A stretch of DNA of 64,000 nucleotides. Source: Haloferula rosea (GTDB lineage: Bacteria; Verrucomicrobiota; Verrucomicrobiia; Verrucomicrobiales; Akkermansiaceae). Of the stretch, positions 29,401 to 38,349 are shown in pieces (within the stretch, counting starts at the first letter, position 1; every line of letters starts with the position of its first letter). The notes below the pieces were generated by a model, which made no database searches, was not told the DNA's origin, and saw nothing but the letters and a program-made list of their open reading frames with translations. The position numbers and the translations under genes are program-made. The stretch covers positions 202,780 to 266,779 of the forward strand of contig NZ_JAENII010000006.1 of assembly GCF_016595525.1 (NCBI RefSeq). The letters are read 5' to 3'.

Positions 29401-31430
29401 CCTGCCAGTGGGGACTCGGCGTGGTTCCAGCGCAGGCGGATGTCGTCGACCTGCCAGAGCCACGTGCGGGTGGTGGGATTCCAGACCGGCACGCCCGGTG
29501 GCACGTCCGCCGGGTTCTGCGGGTCAGTGCCGGCGGCCAGCTCGGTCGGGTCATCGCGTCCGTCGCTGTCGCTGTCGATCAGCATCGGGTTGGACGGGAA
29601 GGGGTTGCCGTGGACTTCATCGCCATCGCGCAGGCCGTCGTCGTCGCTATCCGGGTCGAGTGGATCGGTGATCGTCTCTTCGCCGTCCAGCAGGCCATCG
29701 TGATCGGTGTCGGCTTCATGCGGGTCGGTGCCGGCGGTCAGCTCCGCGGCGTTTCCGAGGCCGTCCTGATCGGGGTCGGCGGTGGCATCGGAGGCCGCGG
29801 GATCGAGGCGGTGCTCGATTTCCACTGCATCGGGGATGCCGTCGCCGTCGCTGTCCGCGGCCATGTCGATGATCTGCACGCCGTGAATGGCCACGGAGTC
29901 GTTGTCGAGTTGTTCGAGGATGACCTTCTGGCTGCTGCCGCTCAGTCCACGAAAACGGACGTAGTTGGCATCGGTGAGCTCGGGCTCGGTGGTGGCGGTG
30001 GCTTCCGTCCAGGCGAGGAAGGGTGGTGCGGCGGCGGAGCGGAGATAGCGGGTGCTGGAGGCATCGCCATCGAGGCGCGCGCTGGCACGGTTGTAGGGAT
30101 TTGGCCCGCCGCAGTAGACGATCACGTCGTAGGTGCTGAAGGGGATCCCGGACAGGGTGACTTCGACGGGGATGTCCGGTCCATGCGGCTGGTCGGTCCA
30201 GATGCCGCTGTCGAGGAGCCGTTCATCGCCGCCCCCCGAGTGCCGTCCGACCACGGCATAGCCGAAGGACCAGCTTGCGTGGACGGTGGTGGCATTGCCG
30301 GCGCCGTCGATCAGCGCCGTGGCGCTGTCGGTCAGCGGGGTGCTGTTCGGTGGCCAGGTCGGTTGGAGGTTGGATGCGTTCCAATGGGGTGCGGGGATGA
30401 CGCCGGCGCGTTCCCACGTGCCGAGTGCGATCGAGTCCTCCCGGGCGGCGAGGAATTGCAGACCGATGCTTCCGGGGAAGGAGAACGGGGTGGAGGCGGC
30501 GGATGCGGGATCGCTGCCAAGCTCGACCTCGTAGCCGTCCGGGAAATTGTCGCCGTCGCTGTCCGGGTTGTCGGTGAGAGTGGTGAGTTCGTCCCCGTCG
30601 AGCAGCCCATCATCGTCGCTGTCGGCATCGAGTGGGTCGCTGGCTTCGTCATCGAAAAGCCCGTCGTTGTCGGTGTCTGGATCGGTGGGGTTCGTGCGCA
30701 GCGCCGATTCGGCAAGCGAGCTCAGGCCGTCGCCGTCCGGGTCGAGTGCGGCGTCCGTGCCGTCGCCATCGTCGAGGCCGTACATTTCCTCATACCATCG
30801 GGGCATGCCGTCGCCATCGCCGTCCGCGTAGGCGTCTTCGTCGACATCCAGCTTGAGGTAATCCAGCGAGATGTAGCCGCCGGCGGTGGTGCCGGTGCGT
30901 TCGATGGTGAGGATGTTGTCCTCGGCGGTCAGCGGGAATGCGGAGGCATCGAAAGGGATCTTCAGCAGCGTGTTGGTCTCGATACTCGTCCAGGTTCCGA
31001 GTGGCTGGCCATTGAGGGAAATCGTGATGTCATGCTGGCCGAATCCCGGAAGCGTTCCGCCGACCCAGATGCCGCCGCCGAACAGGTCGACCGTGAGCAT
31101 GAAGTGGGCGTCCGACGAGCGTTGGGCCGCGGAGAGGGGAAAGTGGAAGCGTTGTCGCGGGTCCCCGGCAGTCAGGGCGCGTTCGACATTCTCGATCGCT
31201 TCATCGCTCGCCAAGGAGCCGATCGGTGAAGGGTAGTTCCCCGCGAAGTAGTAGTCGTCATCCTTCGCGGTGGAAGAACCGGGGGCGCTGTTCGGACCGA
31301 AACTCTCCTGCCGGAACGGCGAGGTGGAGCCGTCATCGGAACCGAGGGACCAAACGGAATTCAGAGCTTGGGGGGTCGCGGCCATCGCCGCAGAGCTCAG
31401 AGCTAAAGCCAAGCTGATATTTTGGGACAC
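26493..31430 (-). CDS. Giant DUF1800 secreted protein with thrombospondin type 3 repeats
   Basis: With a GTG start at 31430 the protein has 1645 residues. A short signal (VSQNISLALALSSAAMA) is followed by a jelly-roll carbohydrate-binding-like domain (about 90-200). Asp-rich thrombospondin type 3 repeats come next (about 205-310: DGDGMPRWYEEMYGL, DADSDDDGLLDGDEL). A second sugar-binding-like domain (about 330-510), more TSP3 repeats (about 520-640), a further beta domain with more repeats (about 650-1060) and a DUF1800 domain (about 1150-1640, beginning AARFLMQASFGPTPESI) complete it. TSP3 repeats bind calcium. The frame is open to an ATG at 31502, which would overlap the upstream PEP-CTERM gene; I prefer the GTG, 13 bases after that stop. 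Its partner is the DUF1501 gene. Confidence 0.85.
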   Translation of the reverse strand: MSQNISLALALSSAAMAATPQALNSVWSLGSDDGSTSPFRQESFGPNSAPGSSTAKDDDYYFAGNYPSPIGSLASDEAIENVERALTAGDPRQRFHFPLSAAQRSSDAHFMLTVDLFGGGIWVGGTLPGFGQHDITISLNGQPLGTWTSIETNTLLKIPFDASAFPLTAEDNILTIERTGTTAGGYISLDYLKLDVDEDAYADGDGDGMPRWYEEMYGLDDGDGTDAALDPDGDGLSSLAESALRTNPTDPDTDNDGLFDDEASDPLDADSDDDGLLDGDELTTLTDNPDSDGDNFPDGYEVELGSDPASAASTPFSFPGSIGLQFLAAREDSIALGTWERAGVIPAPHWNASNLQPTWPPNSTPLTDSATALIDGAGNATTVHASWSFGYAVVGRHSGGGDERLLDSGIWTDQPHGPDIPVEVTLSGIPFSTYDVIVYCGGPNPYNRASARLDGDASSTRYLRSAAAPPFLAWTEATATTEPELTDANYVRFRGLSGSSQKVILEQLDNDSVAIHGVQIIDMAADSDGDGIPDAVEIEHRLDPAASDATADPDQDGLGNAAELTAGTDPHEADTDHDGLLDGEETITDPLDPDSDDDGLRDGDEVHGNPFPSNPMLIDSDSDGRDDPTELAAGTDPQNPADVPPGVPVWNPTTRTWLWQVDDIRLRWNHAESPLAGRRTELFELVTEFDDGGWSAAIRMGLYYRDGVVTHRIRCINGVFHYEGQPGWSFYGTGSTQPANDLKQALGFSGFGEADDSLPLRLQFTAHQPDPGENLWTLTYNLYQTENPAQPVLLGTESWTNGVAADPRLLDGSAPWTDVYGNPNVPTFDNEPGVEAFITRQALGPADADSDGMPDSWETTHLLNPADPADATLDPDNDGVISRDEFFAGTDPNDDDSDGDQVLDGEEIRQGSSPNDPNSYPTYFHFSSSPDDLDGNGLSDAWTLWAGGAPRNPLADDDGDGMSNLAESEAGTDPDDPNSRLDLVALKSGNDLSLEWPDIRGKAHGIEYSETLDQWDPASGLPASSASNGRRSLTIPNALSGTHGFYRTTIGPMDSDGDGVEDWVELEFLASSPDSANSSGQAAERAVGAPLSGDAKALVEKLSTGAFPGSGPGSTGSPSAVHAARFLMQASFGPTPESIDRVREIGYEAWIDEQLAMPASALTPYIREIKEDARNGRLDPLYDYNDGGSYVTGRNVTTPWARHAIDGPDQLRQRLAFALSQILVVSRRDAQLADRPEGMAHYYDMLSRHAFGNYGELLYDVALHPAMGWYLSHVGNQKADPTIPRYPDENFAREIMQLFSIGLWELNMDGTRKSTPNGQPIATYGNAEITELARVFTGLYYDSPWGWGSGGWADEHYLKPMVMHPQYHDFGSKTLLGGVTLPAREPSAENGLSDIHDAVDHLFRHPNTAPFISRRLIQFLVTANPSPAYVSRVSSVFADDGEGKRGNLGAVAKAILLDPEARNLPTDPAFGKTREPVIRTMHLARLMKMTEAHEEFVWWNPDETYYDYSFQEPLSSPSVFNFFTPEYQAPGAIRNSGLVSPGFQILDSYSVVSFPNLLWDYLNEGFDSGWSINFDPNHSELLKLTAEDGMLIDRINLLLCAGNMSARTRSAILDAFAAEPDLTPKDKVVVALWTTINSPEGATQR

Positions 31431-31443
31431 AAAAGCGAACCAA

Positions 31444-32127
31444 TCAGAATCGGCCCCCTCGTGCAACCGTACGTTTGCGACGAAGTAGAGCGAGGGCGGC
31501 AAAGGTCGTGAGCATCAGGGTTTTCGGCTCCGGGACGGCCTGAATATTGTCCACGAGCACCGTGCGTTGGCCCGTGCCACCGCGGAACGAGGGCGTGGAG
31601 CTGTGGAGGATGCGGATTTCCCCCACATCGGACAGCGTGGAGCTGGCATCGGATCCACCCGCGCTGATCAGGGCGCCCGGGCTGAGGTCGAAGGAGACGG
31701 GGGTCCAGGTCGAGAAAGCGCTGAGGGATTGGGAATCCGTGACGAACCAGCCGCCCGGCCCGTTGACGGCGACCCGCATGTCCGACGACAGGAAGGACTG
31801 GTTCCGCAGATCCATGGTCAGGGTGTCGATGCCTGCAGTGAGGTAGTCGCCCGCCCAGTCGGAGGTGTTGATGATGGCCAGCCTGCTGCCGGCACCTTGT
31901 CCTGCGGAGGCGGACATGCGCAGGGCGAAGTCCCCGTTGCCATCGGGACCGACGTCGGCCTGGATCGACGGCGGGGAAGGGTGCGGATTTCCCACGCCCC
32001 AGCCGGTGCTGCTGTCGAAGGTCTCCAGCTGCATCAGGACGACCCCATGGGTGACGGCGGGAAACAGGAAGCCTGCGAGGATCAGGGAGTGGGAAGCAGG
32101 TGCGCGCATCGGCTTCACAGGCTGCAT
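31444..32127 (-). CDS. PEP-CTERM-type exported protein
   Basis: This 227-residue protein has an N-terminal signal (about residues 12-28) and a beta-sandwich body of about 170 residues typical of sugar-binding or matrix proteins (ending VLVDNIQ). The C-terminal sorting tag is VPEPKT, a short hydrophobic helix (LMLTTFAALALL) and RRKR. An extra ten residues follow the basic cluster, slightly unusual for this tag. An ATG at 32109 is an alternative start. It is the first gene of the secreted-protein run continuing with DUF1800, DUF1501 and the small pilin-like gene. It is divergent from the beta-galactosidase. Confidence 0.8.
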   Translation of the reverse strand: MQPVKPMRAPASHSLILAGFLFPAVTHGVVLMQLETFDSSTGWGVGNPHPSPPSIQADVGPDGNGDFALRMSASAGQGAGSRLAIINTSDWAGDYLTAGIDTLTMDLRNQSFLSSDMRVAVNGPGGWFVTDSQSLSAFSTWTPVSFDLSPGALISAGGSDASSTLSDVGEIRILHSSTPSFRGGTGQRTVLVDNIQAVPEPKTLMLTTFAALALLRRKRTVARGGRF

Positions 32128-32275
32128 GGTCGCATCATCGGATCAAGGCTGGAACACGTTGGGGAAAGAGGGCGTAGCATGGGAGGCGGCGGCAACTTTG
32201 GGCACGAATGAGCTAAGAAAGTGCTTTGTATGTCCATGTTTCCAGCGCACGCTCTGGCCATTGACTCTCTGGACC

Positions 32276-35200
32276 ATGAATCGAATCTCACTCAGTCTCT
32301 TCTTTGGCATGTCCCTGCACGGTTTTGCGTCGGCCCCTTTGGAGGGCTTCACTTACGGTGAGCAAAAGGCGCCGACCGGCAAGGAATGGGAGTCGCCCGA
32401 GCATGTGGCGCACAATAAGGAGCAACCGCGGGCGACCTTCTATTCGTTTCCGGATGTCGAAAGCGCGCGCAAGGTGCTGCCGGAGCATTCCCGCTTCGTG
32501 AAGTCGCTCGATGGGATGTGGAGATTCCACTGGGTCGGCACGCCGGACGAGCGGCCGAAGGAATTCCACCAGCCGTCCTTCGACGTGTCGTCGTGGGATG
32601 AGATTCCGGTGCCTTCGAACTGGAACCTGCTCGGGCTGAAGCAGAATCAGAAATACGGCACGCCGATCTACTGCAACCAACCGGTCATCTTCCAGCACAG
32701 CGTCAAGCCGGACGATTGGCGGGGCGGCGTGATGCGCGAACCCGCGAAGGACTGGGTGACTTATGAAGACCGCAATGAAGTCGGCTCGCACCGCCGGGAC
32801 TTCGAGCTGCCGGCCGACTGGGATGGTCGCGAGGTGTTCGTGAAGTTCGAAGGCGTCGACTCCTTCTTCTACCTGTGGATCAACGGCAGCTACGTCGGAT
32901 TCTCCAAGAACTCGCGCAATGCCGCCGTCTTCAACATCACCGATCATGTGAAGCCGGGGAGCAACGTCATCGCCGCCGAGGTCTATCGGAACTCGGACGG
33001 TTCCTTCCTCGAGGCCCAGGACATGTTCCGCCTGCCGGGCATCTTCCGCTCGGTCTCGCTCTACTCGACTCCCAAGCTGCAGATCCGCGACCTGTTCGTG
33101 CTACCGGATCTGGATGAGGACTACGAGGACGGCTCGCTGAAGATCACGGCCGACATCCGCAACCTCGGCGACGGGAAGGCCGACGGCCACACGGTGAGCT
33201 ACTCGCTCTTCGCCAATGAACTCTATTCCGACGAGAACCAGCCGGTCGACGGTGCCACGGCAACGGCCCAGGTCGACGCGGTGGCAGCCGGTGGGGAAAC
33301 TGCGTCGACGGTGGAGCTGGCGGTCGAGGCACCGCGCAAGTGGTCGTCCGAGCAACCCTACCGCTACACACTGGTCGCCGAGCTCAAGGATGCGTCCGGC
33401 AAGGTGGTCGAAACGGTCTCGGTGCACACTGGTTTCCGCGAGGTCGAGATCAAGGACACCGCCGCCGAGGATGATGAGTTCGGTTTGGCCGGGCGCTACT
33501 ACTACATCAATGGGATGCCGGTGAAGATGAAGGGGGTGAACCGCCACGAGACCCACCCGGAGACCGGACATGTGCTCACCCGTGAGCAGATGGAGGAGGA
33601 AGTGATGCTGATGCTGCAGGGCAACATCAACCACGTCCGCAACTCCCACTATCCGACCGACGAATACTGGTACTATCTCTGCGACAAGTTCGGCATCTAT
33701 CTGGAGGACGAAGCGAACATCGAGTCGCACCAATATTACTACGGCGAAGCCTCGCTGTCCCATCCGCCGGAGTGGAAGAATGCCCACGTCGGCCGGGTGA
33801 TGGAAATGACCCATCAGAACAAGAACCACGCGTCCATCGTCATCTGGTCACTCGGCAACGAGGCGGGGCCCGGCGAGAACTTCGTCCATGCCTACAAGGC
33901 GCTCAAGGAAGTGGATGCCTCACGCCCGGTCCAGTATGAGCGGAACAACTCCATCGTCGACATCGGTTCGAACCAGTATCCGTCGATCGGCTGGATGCGC
34001 TCGGCGGTGAAGGGGACCATGGGGATCAAGTATCCCTTCCATATCTCCGAATACGCCCACTCGATGGGCAATGCCTGCGGCAACCTGGTCGACTACTGGG
34101 ATGCCATCGAGTCGAACAACTTCTTCATGGGGGGTGCCATCTGGGATTGGGTCGATCAGGCGGTTTACAACTACGATCCCGACACCGGCGAACGCTATCT
34201 CGCCTACGGCGGCGACTTTGGCGACAAGCCGAACAGCGGGCAGTTCGTGATGAACGGCATCATCTTCGCCGAGCGTGATCCGAAGCCGCAGTACTACGAG
34301 GTGAAGAAGGTCTATCAATACCTCGCGGTGAAGGCCGACGATTTGCAGAAGGGAAGCTTCGCGATTTTCAACAAGCACTACTTCGAGCCGACGCACGAGT
34401 ATGTGCTGGGCTGGTCGCTGTGGAAGGACGGCGTGGAAGTGAAGGGCGGCGACCTCGCCATGCCGGATCTCGCCCCGCGATCGAGCGCCACGGTCACGGT
34501 GCCCTACGATGTCTCGACCTTGGAAGCGGACTCGGAATACTTCGTGAAGTTCCAGTTCAAGCTGGCCGACGACATGCCGTGGGCGAAGGCCGGCTACGTG
34601 CAGGCGGAAGAGCAGATCCTCCTTAAACCTGCCACAGAGAGGCCGTCGATTGCCGCGGTGGCCGGCAAGGGAGCGCTTGAAGTCGTGGAAGCCTCGGCAA
34701 CGATCCGGGAAGTCCGGGGCAAGGGATTCACCGCGCGATTCAACCTCGAGGATGGATCGCTGCATGGTCTCGAGCAGGGCGGTGACACGGTGATTGCCGA
34801 TGGATACGGGCCGAAGCTCGATGCCTTCCGCGCCTTCGTGAACAACGATACCTGGGGATACGTCAGCTGGTTTGAAAAGGGACTGTATAACCTCAAGCAT
34901 CGCGCAACCGCATCGAAGGTGCGCACCCATGCGGATGGCACGGTGTCTCTGGCCTTCACGGTGATCTCGCAGGCACCGAATGCGGGGAAGCAGCACGGTG
35001 GCACGAGCTCGGCGGACATTCGCGTGGAGGAACTCACCAACCGTCCCTACGACGAGGATGACTTCCGCTTCGTTACCAACCAGATCTGGACGGTTTATCC
35101 CGACGGGTCGATCGAGTTGCAGTCGAGCATCACCTCGAACGAACCCGGCTTCGTGTTGCCCCGCCTGGGCTACTCGATGACCGTGCCGGCGAAGTTTTCC

Positions 35201-36280
35201 GACTTCACCTACTACGGACGCGGGCCGATCAACAACTACAACGACCGTAGGACGAGCCAGTTCATCCAGAAATACGAGAGTACTGTGGCCGACCAGTTCG
35301 TGCCATTCCCGAAACCCCAGGACATGGCCAACCGCGAGGAAACCCGCTGGTGTGCGCTGACGGGTGACAAGGGCGGGCTGGTCTTCGTCGGCACCGGACC
35401 GATGGCGGTCAGCGCGCTGGCTTACAAGGATCTGGATCTCGCGCTTGCCGGCCACATCCATGAGCTGCCGCCAGCGGGCGACACCATCCTTCATCTCGAT
35501 GCCAAGGTGTCCGGCCTCGGGGGTGCCAGCTGCGGTCAGGGTGGCCCGCTGGAACATGACCGGGCCTACGCGAAGCAAACGGACTTCGGCTTCATCATCC
35601 GGCCTGCCACCGGCGAGCTGACGGAAGTGGCGAATGTCGGTCCATCAGGGCAGGTGCCGCTTTCCATCGTCCGTGCGAAGAATGGGGAGGTACAGGTCGC
35701 GACCAGCAAGCAAGGGGCGAAGCTCACCATCGCGATCGATGACGGCGAGGCGCGACCCTACCGTGGTCCGGTGCCGCTGAAGCAGGGGGGCACGGTCCGC
35801 GCCTGGTATGAAGGCGACCGCGAGTCCGAGGTGAGCATGAGCTTTCCGAAGCTGGAGAAGATCGACCTTGAGGTGGTCTTCACCAGCAGCGAGGAACCCG
35901 GTGGCGGCAACGCGGCGCGGAACCTCGTCGATGGCAATCCCGCGACCATGTGGCACACGATGTATTCGGTGACCGTCGCGACCTTCCCGCACTGGGTCGA
36001 CTTCGATGGCGGCGAGGAAAAATCGATCAAGGGCTTCATCTATCAGCCCCGCCTCGATGGTCCGAATGGTGACATCAAGGAGTACACGATCCAGATCAGC
36101 AAGGACGGGAAGCAGTGGAGCGAGCCGATCCAGAAGGGGAGCTTCGCCAAGAACAAGAAGGAGAAACGCGTGATCTTCGACAAGCCGGTGAAGGCCCGCT
36201 TCGTCCGCTTCACGGCCCTCAGTTCGCAGAATGGACAGGACTTTGCCAGTGGAGCGGAGTTCGGTCTGCTGGAAGAGTGA
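32276..36280 (+). CDS. Beta-galactosidase, GH2 (LacZ type) with C-terminal discoidin-like domain
   Basis: This 1334-residue protein has a signal peptide (1-20). It follows the LacZ domain order: sugar-binding beta-sandwich (about 60-250), immunoglobulin-like domain, TIM barrel (about 360-660), further beta domain, and Bgal small-chain domain (about 800-1090). The catalytic acid/base is E529 (WSLGNEAGPG) and the nucleophile is E592 (HISEYAHSMGN). About 150 extra C-terminal residues form a coagulation factor 5/8 type C-like domain (NLVDGNPATMWHT, then ARFVRFTAL). I place the start at the ATG at 32276, where the signal peptide begins, though the frame is open from 31865. It is followed after 26 bases by a sulfatase. 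Together they suggest breakdown of a sulfated galactose-containing polysaccharide. Confidence 0.93.
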   Translation: MNRISLSLFFGMSLHGFASAPLEGFTYGEQKAPTGKEWESPEHVAHNKEQPRATFYSFPDVESARKVLPEHSRFVKSLDGMWRFHWVGTPDERPKEFHQPSFDVSSWDEIPVPSNWNLLGLKQNQKYGTPIYCNQPVIFQHSVKPDDWRGGVMREPAKDWVTYEDRNEVGSHRRDFELPADWDGREVFVKFEGVDSFFYLWINGSYVGFSKNSRNAAVFNITDHVKPGSNVIAAEVYRNSDGSFLEAQDMFRLPGIFRSVSLYSTPKLQIRDLFVLPDLDEDYEDGSLKITADIRNLGDGKADGHTVSYSLFANELYSDENQPVDGATATAQVDAVAAGGETASTVELAVEAPRKWSSEQPYRYTLVAELKDASGKVVETVSVHTGFREVEIKDTAAEDDEFGLAGRYYYINGMPVKMKGVNRHETHPETGHVLTREQMEEEVMLMLQGNINHVRNSHYPTDEYWYYLCDKFGIYLEDEANIESHQYYYGEASLSHPPEWKNAHVGRVMEMTHQNKNHASIVIWSLGNEAGPGENFVHAYKALKEVDASRPVQYERNNSIVDIGSNQYPSIGWMRSAVKGTMGIKYPFHISEYAHSMGNACGNLVDYWDAIESNNFFMGGAIWDWVDQAVYNYDPDTGERYLAYGGDFGDKPNSGQFVMNGIIFAERDPKPQYYEVKKVYQYLAVKADDLQKGSFAIFNKHYFEPTHEYVLGWSLWKDGVEVKGGDLAMPDLAPRSSATVTVPYDVSTLEADSEYFVKFQFKLADDMPWAKAGYVQAEEQILLKPATERPSIAAVAGKGALEVVEASATIREVRGKGFTARFNLEDGSLHGLEQGGDTVIADGYGPKLDAFRAFVNNDTWGYVSWFEKGLYNLKHRATASKVRTHADGTVSLAFTVISQAPNAGKQHGGTSSADIRVEELTNRPYDEDDFRFVTNQIWTVYPDGSIELQSSITSNEPGFVLPRLGYSMTVPAKFSDFTYYGRGPINNYNDRRTSQFIQKYESTVADQFVPFPKPQDMANREETRWCALTGDKGGLVFVGTGPMAVSALAYKDLDLALAGHIHELPPAGDTILHLDAKVSGLGGASCGQGGPLEHDRAYAKQTDFGFIIRPATGELTEVANVGPSGQVPLSIVRAKNGEVQVATSKQGAKLTIAIDDGEARPYRGPVPLKQGGTVRAWYEGDRESEVSMSFPKLEKIDLEVVFTSSEEPGGGNAARNLVDGNPATMWHTMYSVTVATFPHWVDFDGGEEKSIKGFIYQPRLDGPNGDIKEYTIQISKDGKQWSEPIQKGSFAKNKKEKRVIFDKPVKARFVRFTALSSQNGQDFASGAEFGLLEE

Positions 36281-36306
36281 ACCTGAATTTCCGTATGCCT
36301 GTTTCC

Positions 36307-37704
36307 ATGAAGTTCCTGCCTTCCATCCTCGCCGCCGCCGTCGTGGTGAGCACCGCGGCCGCACGCCCGGCGCTCGATCGGCCGAATGTGGTCCTCATCT
36401 ATCTGGATGACAGCGGCTTCGGCGATTACTCGCTCAATGGCAATCCGGTGATCGAGACGCCGCACATCGATGAGATGGCGCGCAAGGGGGTGAACTTCAC
36501 CCAGTTCTACGTCACCTCACCGGCCTGCAGTGCCTCGCGCTATTCGTTGATGACCGGACGCTACCCGATGCACTCGGGCTTCGGCTCGTGGGTGATCGGC
36601 CCGGGAGCCAAGCCGCACCTGAAGGAGGAGGAAACCACATTGGCCGAAGGGCTGAAGGCACGCGGCTACGCCACCGGCATGTTCGGCAAGTGGCACATGG
36701 GGAATCCCAATCAGGGCAACAAGATGTCCGCCGCCGCCCTGCCGCTGGCGCACGGCTTCGACACCTGGGTGGGCACCAACGTGTCCCACGACTACGGCGA
36801 TGCGAAGCTGCTCAAGTCCGACCCCGATGGCAGCAACCCGGTGCCCGGCTACTCGGAGATCGCCAGGAACCTGCCGTCGGACATCGAGGCTTCCACCTCT
36901 CTGACCGGCCGCTACACCGATGCCGCCGTGTCCTTCATCAAGGCACACAAGGACGAGCCCTTCCTTGCCTACATCGCGCACAACCAGCCGCACCTCGGGC
37001 TCTTCGTGAGTGAGGAATTCAAGGGCAAGTCGCGCCGGGGTTTGCTCGGCGACGTCATGGCCGAGATCGATGACTCGGTGGCGCGCATCCTGCAGACGCT
37101 GCGCGACGAAGGCATCGAGAAGAACACGCTGGTCATTTTCTCATCCGACAACGGGCCCTGGGTCCGCTTCCGCACGGTGGAGAAGAGCAAGTACGGCGAA
37201 GCTCGGATGCACGTCGGCTATGCCTTACCGTTCCGCGATGGCAAGGGCTCGTGCTGGGAAGGAGGTCACCGCACCCCGGGGATCTTCTACTGGCCGGGAA
37301 CGATCGGTGCGAAGCGCGAACTCACACCCGTGAGCACCCTGGACGTCTTGCCGACCCTCTTCGCCCTCACCGGCGCCAAGTCACCCGACCCCGCCGTGCT
37401 CGACGGGCGCGACATCCGTTCACTCCTGCTGGAAGACTCATCCGCTCCGGAACTCGGGGAGTTCGAGTTCTACTACAGCCACTCGCAGAACAACCTCATC
37501 GCCGTCCGTCAGGGACCGTGGAAACTCATGGTCGCCAACCCCTCGCAAACCGGCAAGGACCACGGTTTCAAGCCGAGCGAACAATCGCCCATCCTGTTCA
37601 ATGTCGAGGAAGACATCGGCGAACGCATCGACCGCGCCGCCGAACATCCCGAACGGGTGGAACGCATGCTCAAGCTGCTCCTCGAGAAGCGGAAGCAACG
37701 CTGA
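36307..37704 (+). CDS. Formylglycine-dependent sulfatase
   Basis: This 465-residue exported protein has a signal peptide (MKFLPSILAAAVVVSTAAA). The sulfatase signature CSASRYSLMTGR gives C74 as the residue converted to formylglycine. The metal-binding Asp pair in IYLDDSGFGDY and the later FSSDNGPW motif are present. Its length suits the S1 sulfatase family. An ATG at 36295 is a close alternative start. It lies 26 bases after the beta-galactosidase and probably shares its transcript, removing sulfate esters from the same glycan. It is the last gene before the repeat cluster marking the left edge of the defence island. Confidence 0.93.
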   Translation: MKFLPSILAAAVVVSTAAARPALDRPNVVLIYLDDSGFGDYSLNGNPVIETPHIDEMARKGVNFTQFYVTSPACSASRYSLMTGRYPMHSGFGSWVIGPGAKPHLKEEETTLAEGLKARGYATGMFGKWHMGNPNQGNKMSAAALPLAHGFDTWVGTNVSHDYGDAKLLKSDPDGSNPVPGYSEIARNLPSDIEASTSLTGRYTDAAVSFIKAHKDEPFLAYIAHNQPHLGLFVSEEFKGKSRRGLLGDVMAEIDDSVARILQTLRDEGIEKNTLVIFSSDNGPWVRFRTVEKSKYGEARMHVGYALPFRDGKGSCWEGGHRTPGIFYWPGTIGAKRELTPVSTLDVLPTLFALTGAKSPDPAVLDGRDIRSLLLEDSSAPELGEFEFYYSHSQNNLIAVRQGPWKLMVANPSQTGKDHGFKPSEQSPILFNVEEDIGERIDRAAEHPERVERMLKLLLEKRKQR

Positions 37705-37748
37705 GATGGGCTTTGCCTCTTCTGCGGAACTGAAGGCGCGGGAAGGTA

Positions 37749-38013
37749 AGGAGCGCGGGTTTTCCAACCCGCTGAGTGGAGGGGAGGGAAAGGGTAAGGA
37801 GCGCGGGCAATCCTGCCCGCGGTGAGGAGGTAGCGGGAGGGTAGGGAGCGCGGGTTTTCCAACCCGCTGAGTGGGAGTAGGAGGAGGGAAGAATCAGTAG
37901 AGGGGAGACAGCGGGTTGCAGACCCGCGCTCCGGAGTCCGGGAGCCCGGGCTGTGGGCTTGTCACTCAAGGGCGGGCTCGGTTGGACACTCCCGTACCAA
38001 CTCGCAACCGCGC
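37749..38013. repeat. Palindromic (REP-like) repeat cluster, copy A
   Basis: At least four short GC-rich palindromes lie in a row: GCGGGTTTTCCAACCCGC at 37755-37772, CGCGGGCAATCCTGCCCGCG at 37802-37821, a second copy of the first near 37850-37867, and GCGGGTTGCAGACCCGC at 37911-37927. The block ends in CCGTACCAACTCGCAA. From 37778 onward it is closely repeated at 39234-39462. Confidence 0.88.
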
Positions 38014-38322
38014 CACGAAATCGAAGCGATCATCGAGCTTCTGGAAACTGAGGACGCCTCGCACGTCTTGGGCGAGGCGATTGATCCGCATGACGGCGCG
38101 ACGGGGCACGAGGCGCAGAAAGGGAACCCTAAGGGGCTCCAATCAGCCGTCATTTTTTCACAGAATGCCCCTTCAACTTGTGAAAGATGTTTTGATCAAT
38201 GGAGATGCAACGCATTGAAAACAAGTTCCCTTCGAGGGCTTTAGGCAACCAGGGGGCTGGGTGTTTTCCAAGAACGGATCGATCAACGGCAAACTCCAAG
38301 CTCGCCAGAATTTCTTAAAACA

Positions 38323-38344
38323 AGTAACTTGCGGTCAAGTTACT
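38323..38344. promoter_or_regulatory. Inverted-repeat operator upstream of abiEi
   Basis: A perfect 9-bp inverted repeat (AGTAACTTG, 4-base spacer CGGT, CAAGTTACT) ends 5 bases before the abiEi ATG. AbiEi antitoxins autoregulate by binding inverted repeats in their promoter, so this is the likely operator. It also overlaps the expected ribosome-binding region. Confidence 0.7.
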
Positions 38345-38349
38345 GAAAG

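Larger units (their letters stand above)
37705..38349. other. Gene-free stretch between sulfatase and abiEi
   Basis: These 645 bases contain a palindromic repeat cluster (37749-38013), then about 300 bases in which I see no convincing gene. The last 30 bases hold the inverted-repeat operator of abiEi. Short open frames here are read from the repeats and are not genes. Confidence 0.75.

Noticed and set aside
29421..31229. A 602-residue plus-strand frame opposite the DUF1800 gene
   Set aside because: It is antisense to the Asp-rich TSP3 repeats, which makes long open frames on the other strand; there is no protein-like feature.
33920..35578. A 552-residue minus-strand frame opposite the beta-galactosidase
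   Set aside because: The catalytic motifs are on the plus strand; this is a GC-rich shadow.
37509..37969. Short minus-strand frames in the repeat cluster
   Set aside because: They are translations of palindromic repeats, with the same residues appearing again at 39180-39419.
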